DNA of 64,000 nt from positions 2,612,406 through 2,676,405 of the forward strand of contig NC_052117.1 of assembly GCF_012273895.1 (NCBI RefSeq), written 5' to 3'. Numbering within the stretch: the first letter of the stretch is position 1; the number at the start of each line of letters is the position of its first letter. The notes beneath the pieces were generated by a model. The model made no database searches and was not told the origin of the DNA. It worked only from the letters and a program-made list of their open reading frames with translations. Positions 25,441 through 36,900 of the stretch are shown one piece after another. The DNA is from Zerene cesonia (Eukaryota; Arthropoda; Insecta; Lepidoptera; Pieridae). A program made the translations under genes and the position numbers.

Positions 25441-25522
25441 TTTTTTTTTCAACTTTTTTAAAATTTCAACGAGTTCTCAAGATGTGGATAAAAATCGATT
25501 AAATATTGTTTCTTTAACGCAT

Positions 25523-25690
25523 AAGCGTAGAACCAAAGGGTCCTGGGTTCGATTCCCGACACACAAAGGTTCGGGCTGGTAGGGCACAGAAGGCTGATCA
25601 CCTACTATTCCATAAAGAAAATCGATCAGTGAAACAGATGTATATCATCTGCCCCATACCCCAGTAGGGGACTCGGGACCTCACTTATTT
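25523..25690 (+). repeat. SINE-like segment with Pol III B box
   Basis: Contains gggtcctgggttcgattccc (B box GGTTCGATTCC), then atcgatcagtgaaacagatg, atatcatctgccccatacc and taggggactcgggacctcac. The B box suggests a tRNA-derived SINE head, and the rest reads like a common lepidopteran repeat tail. Confidence 0.6.
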
Positions 25691-26310
25691 AGACCAATAA
25701 TTTATATCATGCTTCTATAAGAACAATAGTATAATGTATAGACATAAGGTTTGAAATAATTTAATAAATATTTAGATTAGAAAATAATAAATAAAAGCAG
25801 GAATTAATTTACTACTATATTAAAACATTAATAATAATTAAACGTATCAAATAATGTTTGTCATTATTTTTATTTTATTTTCAAAATTAGCCAACATTCG
25901 TTTCCAATAAGAATCCCCATATTCTTATAGTATGTAATATGTCTTAATGGAATATTTTTCACGCATGTGATAGGGACCCCTTCTCCGCTGACCAATGGGC
26001 AGTGTCCAAGCCACACCCTCGTATCGATATAGTGTTGTGTATAGCTTATATTTTTATTGATTAATATAGTAGACCCCTTTTAAGAGCGTTGGAGCGTGTT
26101 TATAATTTTTATTGTGTACAAGTTAATGATAAATTAAATCTTTAGTGGCAGTTTGTCTGTGAAGAGAATAACAATGTTTGGTGATGGCTTAGTTATGCAT
26201 TTTAAATTAGTTAGTACCTACACAAGAAAAAACTTTCTGGTTGCACATTATGTTAAAACTTTCTGGTGGCATATGCTACAATGAAGCATGAAATTATAAA
26301 GTACTGTAAA

Positions 26311-26519
26311 TTTAGAAATAAAAAACTTTATAACGGATTTTAAACGCGATTTATTCATTATATTATTAACCCGACGTTTCGAACACTTTACAGCGAGCGT
26401 GGTCACGGGGAGACTGTCTCCCCGTAATATAATGAATAAATCGCTTTTAAAATCCGTTAAGAAGTTTTTAATTTCTAAATGTATAATACTCGCGTAAAAT
26501 CAAACACAAGAAAATACTA
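26311..26519. mobile_element. Foldback (MITE-like) element with 11-base target duplication
   Basis: Two arms of about 55 bases (26311-26367 and about 26424-26478) are near-perfect inverted copies, with aacggattttaaa and gatttattcattatatta in the left arm. The centre holds cgacgtttcgaacactttac and a small palindrome, acggggagac-t-gtctccccgt. A tail to 26519 follows. The bases agtactgtaaa occur on both sides (26300-26310 and 26520-26530), as a target-site duplication. It has no coding capacity. A partial copy is at 49460-49556. Confidence 0.75.
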
Positions 26520-28353
26520 AGTACTGTAAAGTTATTGAATTATAAAATTCATATTTGATTAATAAATATCAAAATGCTCTAGCATCTAATACAACGAAGT
26601 ATCGCAATGTATCGCCACACTCATACTTTACATTAAAAAAATATGTTTATTTTTTTAATAAACGCACGTAGAGGTTCTACTTCTTTTTCTTTTTTGTTCT
26701 ACTTTCTTAGCAATAAGATACCAGTAAATAGGTACTTCGCTTACATAGGTACTCGAACTAAGAATTGTACTATATTTAATCTAATAATCTACCAATCTTT
26801 GTGTTTTATTTCAGTTGTTATCTGTGGACAGAACAATGTGGCCGGAGATTTTTTATTGACATTTAGGTGTAATATACAAAAATTTAAGAATACGTATATT
26901 GAGTACACTAATAAGAAATTTAAAAGCGATGCATATTCTGAGACAAGCTGGACCTGATAAAGTTTATCCAATGAATACTTATTATTCAGTTTACCATTTT
27001 CATGTACTTGTATTGATACTTAATAAACTCTTTGTGATATTTCTGCTTTCCTGTTAATAGTCTCATTTATTTTGAAATTATTTGAGGACTGAAAATATCT
27101 ATCAAAATTTATTAAATAAACTATATTTTATTATGTACAAACAATCTAATTGATTGATACAATACTGGTCTTAACTCTTCGTGTTTATGACATACCAACC
27201 GACCAGTGAATTTTCAATTAGCAAATACATATTTTTTTTATTATATAATAATTATTTCCAATCAACATCAAAAATTGATTTTCTGTTTGTTATAATATCA
27301 TAACTTCTTAATGGGCGAATAGATTTTTTTAATTTCTTCAGTTATTTCAAAATTGGTGCTTGTCATGCGGTTCTATTTACATTTGGCCTGGTTCTGTAAA
27401 TTGGTAGCCGCTTTAGCTTTTAGTTAAAAATAGTCAATTATCTATTCTCATCGAATATTCGGCTGAAGCTTGTATTTGGTTCAAATCGCGTTCGGCAACA
27501 CTAAAAATTAATAATCCATGAGGTGAAACACGCTTAATACATTGCATCAAAATATGAAAACGTTAATAAATAATAGACATTCGTATGTAATTCTCGGAAA
27601 AGTAAAAAGGACGCGAGCAAAGCCGCAGGCCGTACACTAGTTTCAACATAATTGACTAAATGTATGTTTGTTACGGACACTCGGAACACAATAGTTATTC
27701 GGACCATCTGCCATTTTGTAATGCAGTTTTTGCAAATTTGCAGAGGGGTTACTTGTTATATATATAATAATAAAGACAAACTGGTTCTAACGCAAACCAA
27801 TTTCTGATCGTCAAAATCATTATTACATTCATTGTATTCTCTCTCTCATTATTATATTCATGGAATTCTCCTACTACAGGTTTTTTAAACTTATCAGGGG
27901 AGTTCCAAGTATATGCAACCACACACCCAGGCAGACAGGCTGTATTTAAATAAATTGTTTAAATTGTATGTGTGTGTTATTAATGAAGACTCGTTTTAAT
28001 GTTTAAGAAATTATTCACAATTTCGCATTCTTGCACAGGATTATAGTCTTTCGTTGATATATATTTAATACTAAATCTTCTTGCATACACCCAACAAACT
28101 CCGTTCTATATAGTCAGGGAAGTTCAAAAATCAAAAACGGTTCATAAATCATAATTTTATGACTATAATAAAAGTGTTTAAATGTAATAATGTTATGCAT
28201 GTATTCTACTAATTTAAGAAAAAGCTCTGTTTAATTTGTGCATGCTGTGTTAACCTGTAATTATTTGTTACTTTTTCGCAAGAATATTTGTTATAATATT
28301 TATACTTAGAAAAAACAGTAAACAATTGTTGGTTGACCTAATAAATAAATAAA

Positions 28354-28576
28354 TACTAGCTGCGCACTGCAGTTTCACCCGCGTATATCTGTATCCCGTA
28401 GGAATATCAGGATAAAAGTTGCCTATGTGTTACTCCAGTTGTCCAGCTATCTACGTACCAAATATAATTGCAATTGGTTCAGTAGTTTTTTCGTGTAAGA
28501 GTAACAAACATGCACATCACATATACATGAGTATGTATTTACTCATAAACTTTCGCATTTATAATATTAGTAGGAT
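28354..28576 (+). repeat. Dispersed repeat, family 1
   Basis: Begins actagctgcgcactgcag and ends tcgcatttataatattagta, with the same internal blocks as 6454-6657 and more point changes. An expanded segment (catgagtatgtatttactc) interrupts the part before the end. Confidence 0.85.
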
Positions 28577-29339
28577 AATTGCTAGTTTAAATAGGATAAA
28601 TAAAAGGCTGTATTTTGTAGAAATGTTTATTAGAAAGAAAACAGAAAATAAATCACATGTGTAGGCCACAATCTGTCAACGAGTTTGATAAATATAAATG
28701 ATATTACAGAAAAACAGCACGCGCAGGGTTAGATTTAACAGAAAGCAGGGAAAGGGTTAGAAAGGTCAGTGCCTATATGGGGTGCAGGGAAGGGTTAAAA
28801 TGCCCTAATGGTCAATGGCGTTGGAAATATTAGATTTAACAAACCGGTATAGGACTATGTACTGTTGTGCTTTGGCAAAGCTCTTTCATTTCATTGTAGG
28901 TTATTTTATTTACAGCATGTTTTAACGTAAATTACACTATCACCTGGGAGTTTATAAATTTTATTACAATTTTTGTGTATTCCGTAATTGAAATAATAAT
29001 ATTGATTATTGTATTAACGTAATATAATACTTATTATAGTATATTTGTTTTAGGTAATTTTCAGTATTTCTCTTATCCTGCTAACGCATATTGGAAAGTC
29101 GACAGGGATTAGAGAATATGGTATAATATTTAAAGTTGCAAATTTTTTTCGAATATAATTTTTATTATCCAGCTTATATTCAAAACCCTGCCTGGTTTTG
29201 AGAAATCGTCACTTTTTGTTTTTTTCTTTTGTTTTTGTAAGACATTCTTTTACAATATATACACGTAAATAATGAAATAAAGTATCAAAGTTAGAGTAGT
29301 TAGTATAGACAGTATCTGGTTTTTCATGTAAATTCCCCG

Positions 29340-29465
29340 TTTTCTTGTGATTTACGGTTTAACACCCACTTTCACCAGAACCAAATTTCATCCAAATCGG
29401 TCCAGCAGTTTAGGCGTGTAGTAAAGATAGACTTTCTTTCGCATTTATAACATTTATAAAGCAGT
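29340..29465 (+). repeat. Degraded repeat fragment
   Basis: Contains tttcaccagaaccaaatttc, atccaaatcggtccagcagt and ctttcgcatttataacattt, the typical 3' portion of families like family 1. Confidence 0.5.
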
Positions 29466-29867
29466 ATTAAGTAAAAAAATATCAGTAAAGGATGACATGA
29501 CATGAGAACACACAATGAACAAAAAAGCGCAAGATTTGTCTTATATAGTAGAAACTATTAGCACTCTAAAAGGGTCCCAAAATACAAAATTATACCGGCA
29601 ACAAATTTCAAAAACCGAGATGGTTGGCAAGAGTTACTCTTAAACTTATTTGTACGTAACTCTTACCGCACCCTTACCGCACTCTTACGCACCTGACCGT
29701 TTTTTTTATATTCACAAAATGCATAATGTAATAGTTAATATAGAAAGTATATTCGCATTAACCTAATGGACGAACGAACGAAAACAATTTAAGATGCTTA
29801 ATTCGTTTTAAAATATTTACGAGGTACCTTACCTAACCCTTCTTTTGGTAGAGATTTTGTATGTGGT

Positions 29868-30867
29868 NNNNNNNNNNNNNNNNNNNNNNNNNNNNNNNNN
29901 NNNNNNNNNNNNNNNNNNNNNNNNNNNNNNNNNNNNNNNNNNNNNNNNNNNNNNNNNNNNNNNNNNNNNNNNNNNNNNNNNNNNNNNNNNNNNNNNNNNN
30001 NNNNNNNNNNNNNNNNNNNNNNNNNNNNNNNNNNNNNNNNNNNNNNNNNNNNNNNNNNNNNNNNNNNNNNNNNNNNNNNNNNNNNNNNNNNNNNNNNNNN
30101 NNNNNNNNNNNNNNNNNNNNNNNNNNNNNNNNNNNNNNNNNNNNNNNNNNNNNNNNNNNNNNNNNNNNNNNNNNNNNNNNNNNNNNNNNNNNNNNNNNNN
30201 NNNNNNNNNNNNNNNNNNNNNNNNNNNNNNNNNNNNNNNNNNNNNNNNNNNNNNNNNNNNNNNNNNNNNNNNNNNNNNNNNNNNNNNNNNNNNNNNNNNN
30301 NNNNNNNNNNNNNNNNNNNNNNNNNNNNNNNNNNNNNNNNNNNNNNNNNNNNNNNNNNNNNNNNNNNNNNNNNNNNNNNNNNNNNNNNNNNNNNNNNNNN
30401 NNNNNNNNNNNNNNNNNNNNNNNNNNNNNNNNNNNNNNNNNNNNNNNNNNNNNNNNNNNNNNNNNNNNNNNNNNNNNNNNNNNNNNNNNNNNNNNNNNNN
30501 NNNNNNNNNNNNNNNNNNNNNNNNNNNNNNNNNNNNNNNNNNNNNNNNNNNNNNNNNNNNNNNNNNNNNNNNNNNNNNNNNNNNNNNNNNNNNNNNNNNN
30601 NNNNNNNNNNNNNNNNNNNNNNNNNNNNNNNNNNNNNNNNNNNNNNNNNNNNNNNNNNNNNNNNNNNNNNNNNNNNNNNNNNNNNNNNNNNNNNNNNNNN
30701 NNNNNNNNNNNNNNNNNNNNNNNNNNNNNNNNNNNNNNNNNNNNNNNNNNNNNNNNNNNNNNNNNNNNNNNNNNNNNNNNNNNNNNNNNNNNNNNNNNNN
30801 NNNNNNNNNNNNNNNNNNNNNNNNNNNNNNNNNNNNNNNNNNNNNNNNNNNNNNNNNNNNNNNNNNN
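29868..30867. other. Assembly gap, exactly 1000 N
   Basis: Second placeholder of the same round length. The flanks are AT-rich with no clear repeat at the edges. Reading frames across it have no meaning. Confidence 0.99.
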
Positions 30868-31452
30868 ACGAACTAGGTCCCGTCTTATTGGCCTTTATAA
30901 TGAATATCATATCATAAAAGCCACTAAAAGAGGCCCTAATCGGGACACAAAAAAATGGGAAAGGATATAACTATTGGAGACATAACGTACGCATCTATTA
31001 TAATTTACTTAAAATTATCTAATATAAATTCTATATTTTACATTAAGTACGTATACCGAAAGGTTTCACACTTGGACTAAATTTAGGTACGAGTGAACAT
31101 ACTTCCACGAATCACAAAAAACAAAACTGGAATATTTTTCAGTCTTAATAAAATAACTGGCTTGCCACCCACAGGAAGTTAACGTTTGGAAATGAAGATT
31201 ATACGCCTCGCAGAATAATTTAATAAATTTTAAGACTAATTACACATTACCTTGTCATTAACATCTACCCTTAATCGCATCCAATTTTGTTTTCTACATT
31301 CCTTATTATATTGTTTACAGGAAACTCACCGTTTTGCCGAGAACATGTAATTTTTAAAATTGCCAAACATATTTATAAATATGAACATCAATAAGTAGGT
31401 ACTCCATTTACAATTACTATTTACATAAGTTATCTAGGATAGGAAACATTTG

Positions 31453-31458
31453 TTTATT
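31453..31458 (-). terminator. Candidate poly(A) signal AATAAA for BCL11
   Basis: The plus strand reads tttatt here, that is AATAAA on the gene's strand. It is the first exact hexamer after the stop codon that I can find. T- and G-containing sequence follows downstream. Not proven to be used. Confidence 0.4.
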
Positions 31459-31962
31459 AATATACAAAATACACTAAAATTAACAAAAAGCTTATACAAA
31501 TACACAATTACTACATCAATCTATGAAGATCTTAGAAATTACTGGAAAAAATATTTAATTGACACTATACAGCTTAAAACTAATTACTGTATAAATCAAC
31601 GTAGCTAACTTTGGCATTGGTTTCCACATTTCTACAATAAAACAAAAACGAACTTGAAATATAACGTAAAGATCATGTACAGCCTTGAAAGAAAATAACT
31701 AAAAACTTTCAAAGTAACATTAACAACGTAACGGGAAATCTTAACACTGGCTCAAACGATATGTCACTAAAGGAAAGTGCCCCTTTCGGAAGCTATTGCG
31801 ATAGTCATATTACAATTTCGCCACATCAATGATTTCTAAAGACTAGAAATTGAACTTTTTTAATTGCAAGAAGCAAAGTAACGTTCAAGCGAATTGTTTT
31901 TTCTAGAAAATCTGGCTGGGTGGCGCAGGAGGTGGGAAACGGAGGCCACCCCAGGGGTAGAG
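31453..31962 (-). other. Bcl11: BCL11 3' untranslated region (estimated)
   Basis: AT-rich sequence after the TGA, with no open frame of note. The first canonical AATAAA on the minus strand that I find is at 31458-31453, about 505 bases past the stop, so cleavage would fall near 31420-31440. The extent is inference; transcripts may run further. Confidence 0.5.
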
Positions 31963-33956
31963 TCACGATGCCTCATCGCGGCAAGCATTGGAATCGTCGG
32001 AAAGAGCGAGAGCAGCACCACCGTTACTCTGATTCACAACACACTTCCGCATATGCTTCTCCAGAGTTGAAGGAACCGAGAAGGGCATCTCGCAAAACCT
32101 GCAGCGATATACGTCTTTGCCTAATCGACCATGCGTTTTCATATGCCTTGTTAGTTTGGAACTCTGTGCACAAGCGTATGAGCAGAGCTCACATTTATAT
32201 GGCTTTTCACCAGTATGAGATCGTCGGTGTACAGTCAAGTTAGAACAGTTCTTGAATACTTTTCCACAAAACTCACAAGTATCATTACGTCGTCCATCTT
32301 TGGACTTCAGTAAAGGGTTTTGTAGTAGCCCGTTGCTGCTGTTTTTCAGACCGTCAAATATATTTTCTGGCGGTCGCTGCGCATGAAGTGTGGGCAACCA
32401 CCAACCTTCACCTCTATCCATTTCTAGTTTCATACGCTTCGAAGCTTCGAATGGACTCTCGAAAGGGTTGAACAATGGATGTGGTTGAGGTGGCATTTTC
32501 GCGAATTCTTCTTTCAACCGCAATGCAGCTGTCGGTGGCATTCCATTTGGTTTGTCAGAGGGAGGACCGTTATTATTGTCACGATCTTTAGCTAACTGCC
32601 ATTTAAGAGAGTTACCAGACTCTTGCAAAGCTTGTTTGAATGCCTCACTATATTGTGCTATGTTTGATAAACCAAACTTGTCCATCAATTCACCAACAAC
32701 GGATGCAGTTGGTGGATGTGCTGGCAAAGCGGGTGTTTGTTTTCGTGTGGGTGCAGAAGGTGCACTGCTATTTGAAACAGTTAAGTCTTCAGCTTCTTCA
32801 ACTTCATCCCCGTCATCATTTTCTTCTTCCTCTTCCCCATCTAATTCCTCATCCTCCAAATCATCTTCCGTATCATCCTCACCAGTGTCACCAGCCGATT
32901 CACCTTCCTCATTGTTACCTTCTGAGCCTCGATGCACTTTCATGTGCTTTTTTAATTTGGAAGATTTTTCAAAAGCTTCATCACACTCAGTGCACTTAAA
33001 TGGTTTTTCTCCAGTGTGTATTCGCCGATGAACCATCAGGCTGTTTTCAAATCGGAACTTTTTACCGCAGAATTCACAGGTGTGATTGGCTTCATCTGTG
33101 CGCTTATTCGGTGGGGATGATGAAGGGCGCTCAGGAGGCGCGTCTGCCGTTTGTGGCTCCACGCGTCGTTCAGGCGAGATGGAGCTGTGCGCTCTCGTAG
33201 CTTCACGAGGCGCGTCCACCGTTCCTGGTCCGGCGCCCGCCGGAGGAGTCTGGCCGACTCTGGAGGGCGACGGGGAAGCGAACGGAGGTGAATGCTTCCT
33301 GGGGCTAGGAGAGCTGGAATTGCCTGTGGCCGCCCCTGGACTGGTCGTACCGGCCAGTTGCCGCAAGCGCTGCGAGTAAAAATCCAGCTGGGGTTCCAAA
33401 GATAAAGGTTGTGAAACTGGAGGTCGCTCTCGAGCTGATAGTGATGTGGGAACTACTGGTGGTCTATCGGCAGGTGATGGAAATGCCTGATGTGGTGGAA
33501 GAGAGTTAGCCGCTACGGCCGCCGCCGCTGCAGCTAAGTTGAGACCGTGATGGCGAAATTGTTCCGATACTAGTTGCTCCATCCTAAAACGATGATCATG
33601 ATGGTTTGGACGAGCGAACAGTGGTGTAGGTGGAACTGATGGGTGGGCTAGAGGTGGTAAGCTACCGGGTAATGGCATTCTCAAAAGCCCACCAACACCA
33701 AAAGGGGAATGCATATCTGGTGGTGGTAATAGTGGATGGTGGCGCAGAGACGGCGGTGGTAGCGGCGCCCCAGTCGAAGAACAGCCTGAGCTACTCGATG
33801 ATGAGCTTGATGTGGAATGGTTTTGCTTATTAGGAAGCTGCTGGGGCATGCTCTCCACGTATATCTTCACACCATGCACATGTTGCACATGCTGCACTAA
33901 GCGCCACGCAGAATGCACGCGAGCCTTGCAAGTTGAGCAGACATAGTTGCTCGGTT
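31963..33956 (-). CDS. Bcl11: BCL11 coding exon 5 (main exon, fingers 2-7 and stop)
   Basis: Acceptor ttttttgtccacag|AACCG; the first two bases complete Glu202. This 1994-base exon encodes residues 203-865 and the TGA stop, with no further introns, as in vertebrates where one large exon carries most fingers. In order: EPSNYVCSTC single finger (C208-H229); Ser-rich run about 249-258; Pro- and His-rich region with an Ala run near 343-350; SQRLRQLAG (human SRRLRELAG); finger pair 495-543; acidic stretch 547-593; ASKRMKLE (human FSKRIKLE); fingers 762-782, 790-810 and 820-840. The last finger ends HMRKC, giving a C2HC rather than C2H2 ligand set. The frame is open through the intron for a few codons, but no ATG supports a start there. 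Confidence 0.98.
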
Positions 33957-36900
33957 CTGTGGACAAAAAAGTTGAACGTTAGAAAAACGGTTATCAAATC
34001 GTTTGATGGATTCACAGCAATATTAACGCGGGCAAAGTGTCTAGTAATAGCTCTCACATATCGTGGAGTAGGCCTAGGGAGGGTGCGTGGTGCGCATGCT
34101 AAGAAGGTCCAAGGGCCCGTCGGCAGGCGTGACGGATAGCCCCTTCGTGTTCCGCGTGATTCATGCACCTCTAAAATCTTATGAAATATACGCGGCGCGG
34201 AATCACGTACGGATGCGCGGGTTAAGAGTGTTGATATTGAAATCTATATGTAAATGTATCGTGGTACGGAAAATGGAAAAGCTTCTTTATTGCTTCTACT
34301 TTGTAGATCATTTATTTTATTTATAAACACAACACAAACATGAATAGTTGAGAGTTTTTACAACTACCAATATTGCATTGTAATTGTTAAAAATTTAATA
34401 AACATTCAAGTACCATCTATGCCAAAAAGTATTTATTTAATACGATGTTATCAGACAGAATCACCAAACACCTAAAGCTCTAAACCACGAGCGCATATAA
34501 CAAGCATTCCTGCATTCAATTACAAGAAACATATTACAAAAAATATTGATAAAAATAAGCCCATCACTAAGAATGGTAGGCGCGGCAGATAAGCAATCTT
34601 GTTAAGACGATTATTGAAATGTAACGGTCAGGCTGTGACCGACCGGAAAGAAGCCAAATACAGGATGTATAAATTCAAGACACACCCGCTTTCGTAATGA
34701 TTTTCATTTGTATAGCCGAATTGTTTCAATATAAATAAGATTAAAATAGGCGATGTGAGCAAAAGTTCTTTCTATGGGTATCATAAAATGATAAGCAATT
34801 AATAATTAATAATTTAACAATAAAAGCTTTAGTATAATTCGTGAAAATAAAATTTAGCTATTATAATATAATTTATTAAGAAACGTAATATAATAATTTT
34901 TAGGTTTTTATTTTATTGTATTGTATTTAGGTACACAAAGTATTATACAGTTTAGGTACATTTATTGTAAAAAGTGGTTATTTTAATGATTCTAAAATTT
35001 GAAAGTTACAGTATATTCTTAATATAGCAAAACATATTGAAACACCCTTGTATAAAAAAATATGTATCATAAACATCAATGAGTTTTGACCTTTTTATCC
35101 GAGCCATTGTCCATTGTATTTTATCTTGGTCAATACGATGTACTTGTGACAAATAAATATCATTACAATGTAGTGTTGGACATTAAAATTATGTGTTGAG
35201 CTGTCTTTTTAGAGCTTTGAACCAACATTGATTTTAAATTATAAAATAAACTAGATACATTTCTATGTTGTGTACCAATGAAATTAGCTTAATTCTTTTT
35301 GGTAATTTGTTACGTCTACATTTTAATTAAATAGGAAAAATGATTTTCTGCGTACGAACATTTGCATGTTATATTTATCTGCAAATAATAAAAAAAAATA
35401 TCTAAAAAACGTGCTATAGTCATCTGTAGTATTGTCAGAAATACTTGATACCTTTAAAAATATACATCACTTGAGAGTTAAAATCGAGTCTAAAGGGGTC
35501 GGTTACATACAGATGAAGCTAAGAAAAAGCGTGTTAAATAAAAACAAACAGTTTTTCATTCTACTAAGAATATAATAAATTTATCAGAACTGGTCAATGT
35601 GTAAATTTGTAAAGCCAAATTTGATAGTAGAATAGGTATACGAATGCGGAATATTAGCTACCATTTACAGTTGTATTTTGCTAACCGTACATATGTCAAT
35701 TTAAAATCAGTAGCTGTGTCGATACCGTACCGCTTATAAGATTACCGACCTCATAATTTCTTTAGACCGATACAATCTCTAAGCTCGATCGTAATAATAG
35801 CGATAATTAAACAAATTGTGTGGGCGATCTGATATGGATCGCGTATTGTGACATGCCTTGGACATAATGTTTATACCAGTCACTAAAAAGCTGGAGCATA
35901 AAGCTTATTTATCGATTCACTGTGGAGTGGTATTGTACAATAAGAGTGTGGTTTTGTTATGTAAGAAATCATTTGGGTAAAAAACTTAGGTAAATAAACA
36001 CGCTGTGCGACGACCTAGAGATCCTGAACTAAATTCCGGCGAAATTTAATACATACGAGTATATAAAAATGCACCTATAATATTAATATTTACAAAGAAA
36101 ACACTGAAACTCGAAGCTGCACTATAATTAGCGAAAAAACGGTTAAAGCTTGGATTTATCTCAAATTCTCTATGAATCCAGTCGCCATTAACCCCTTAAT
36201 AAGCCACCAAACCGGACAGAAAACGCATGAATGACGTCAGCAGCGTCTAACAACCGTTTCGATTTCAAAAGGCAATCGGTGATTATGGGCATTGTGTGAG
36301 GCAAGAGGCAGTGGGGGTGAAATTTTTAAACGCCACCCGCCTGGACCACCCCTGTCTAAACGAGGGGGACAGTGGATCCGGACATCTAGGATAGAACCTT
36401 GGACAAAGAAATATCTATTTTATCTAGTGGAATTTTACGATTTTTAATTCGAAATTTAGTATTCAAGTCGTCTAATTGGGTAATCGTAAGGAATGATCAA
36501 ATTTTTATTTAAATTTTCTAGGAATTTTTGTCTAAATTAAGGTGAAAATTATTTATTTTTACCTGCAGGTTCATAATTTTTATAAAATATTAATATTCTA
36601 TTTATTGTACGAGCATCAATGACGTAATATAAAATTTGTTTCATTATATTGCATAAAAATTTTAAATTATTTTGGTATATAAACTACGCGTATTTTGAAA
36701 GCAATTTCCACTATGTACTGAGTGTATACGTCAAGAACCATATAAATGGCCAATTAACACGTTTAAAATTCTCTCAATATTTGTCTCATACCACTATATT
36801 TAAAAAAAGGAAGCAATGAAAATTAGCTACTTATTACCATTTATTTTCTCATGTCAGTACTTAAAGGTGGTAAACGCTCTTCATTTAATTAATCTTCCCT

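Larger units (their letters stand above)
23691..31452. other. Gene-free region between the first gap and the BCL11 3' end
   Basis: AT-rich, with the listed repeats, the foldback element and the second gap. No open frame looks coding. Coding sequence hidden in the gap cannot be excluded. Confidence 0.7.

Noticed and set aside
32552..33379. Several plus-strand open frames of 66-159 codons opposite the large BCL11 exon
   Set aside because: They are shadows of a GC-rich, low-complexity coding exon. Their peptides (Ser runs, for example) are the complement of its acidic and Pro-rich parts.
33957..33966. Start of the BCL11 large exon at 33966 as a methionine
   Set aside because: The codon there is TTG and lies in the polypyrimidine tract of the intron. 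The acceptor cacag at 33957-33961 and the phase-1 join to exon 4 explain the sequence fully.
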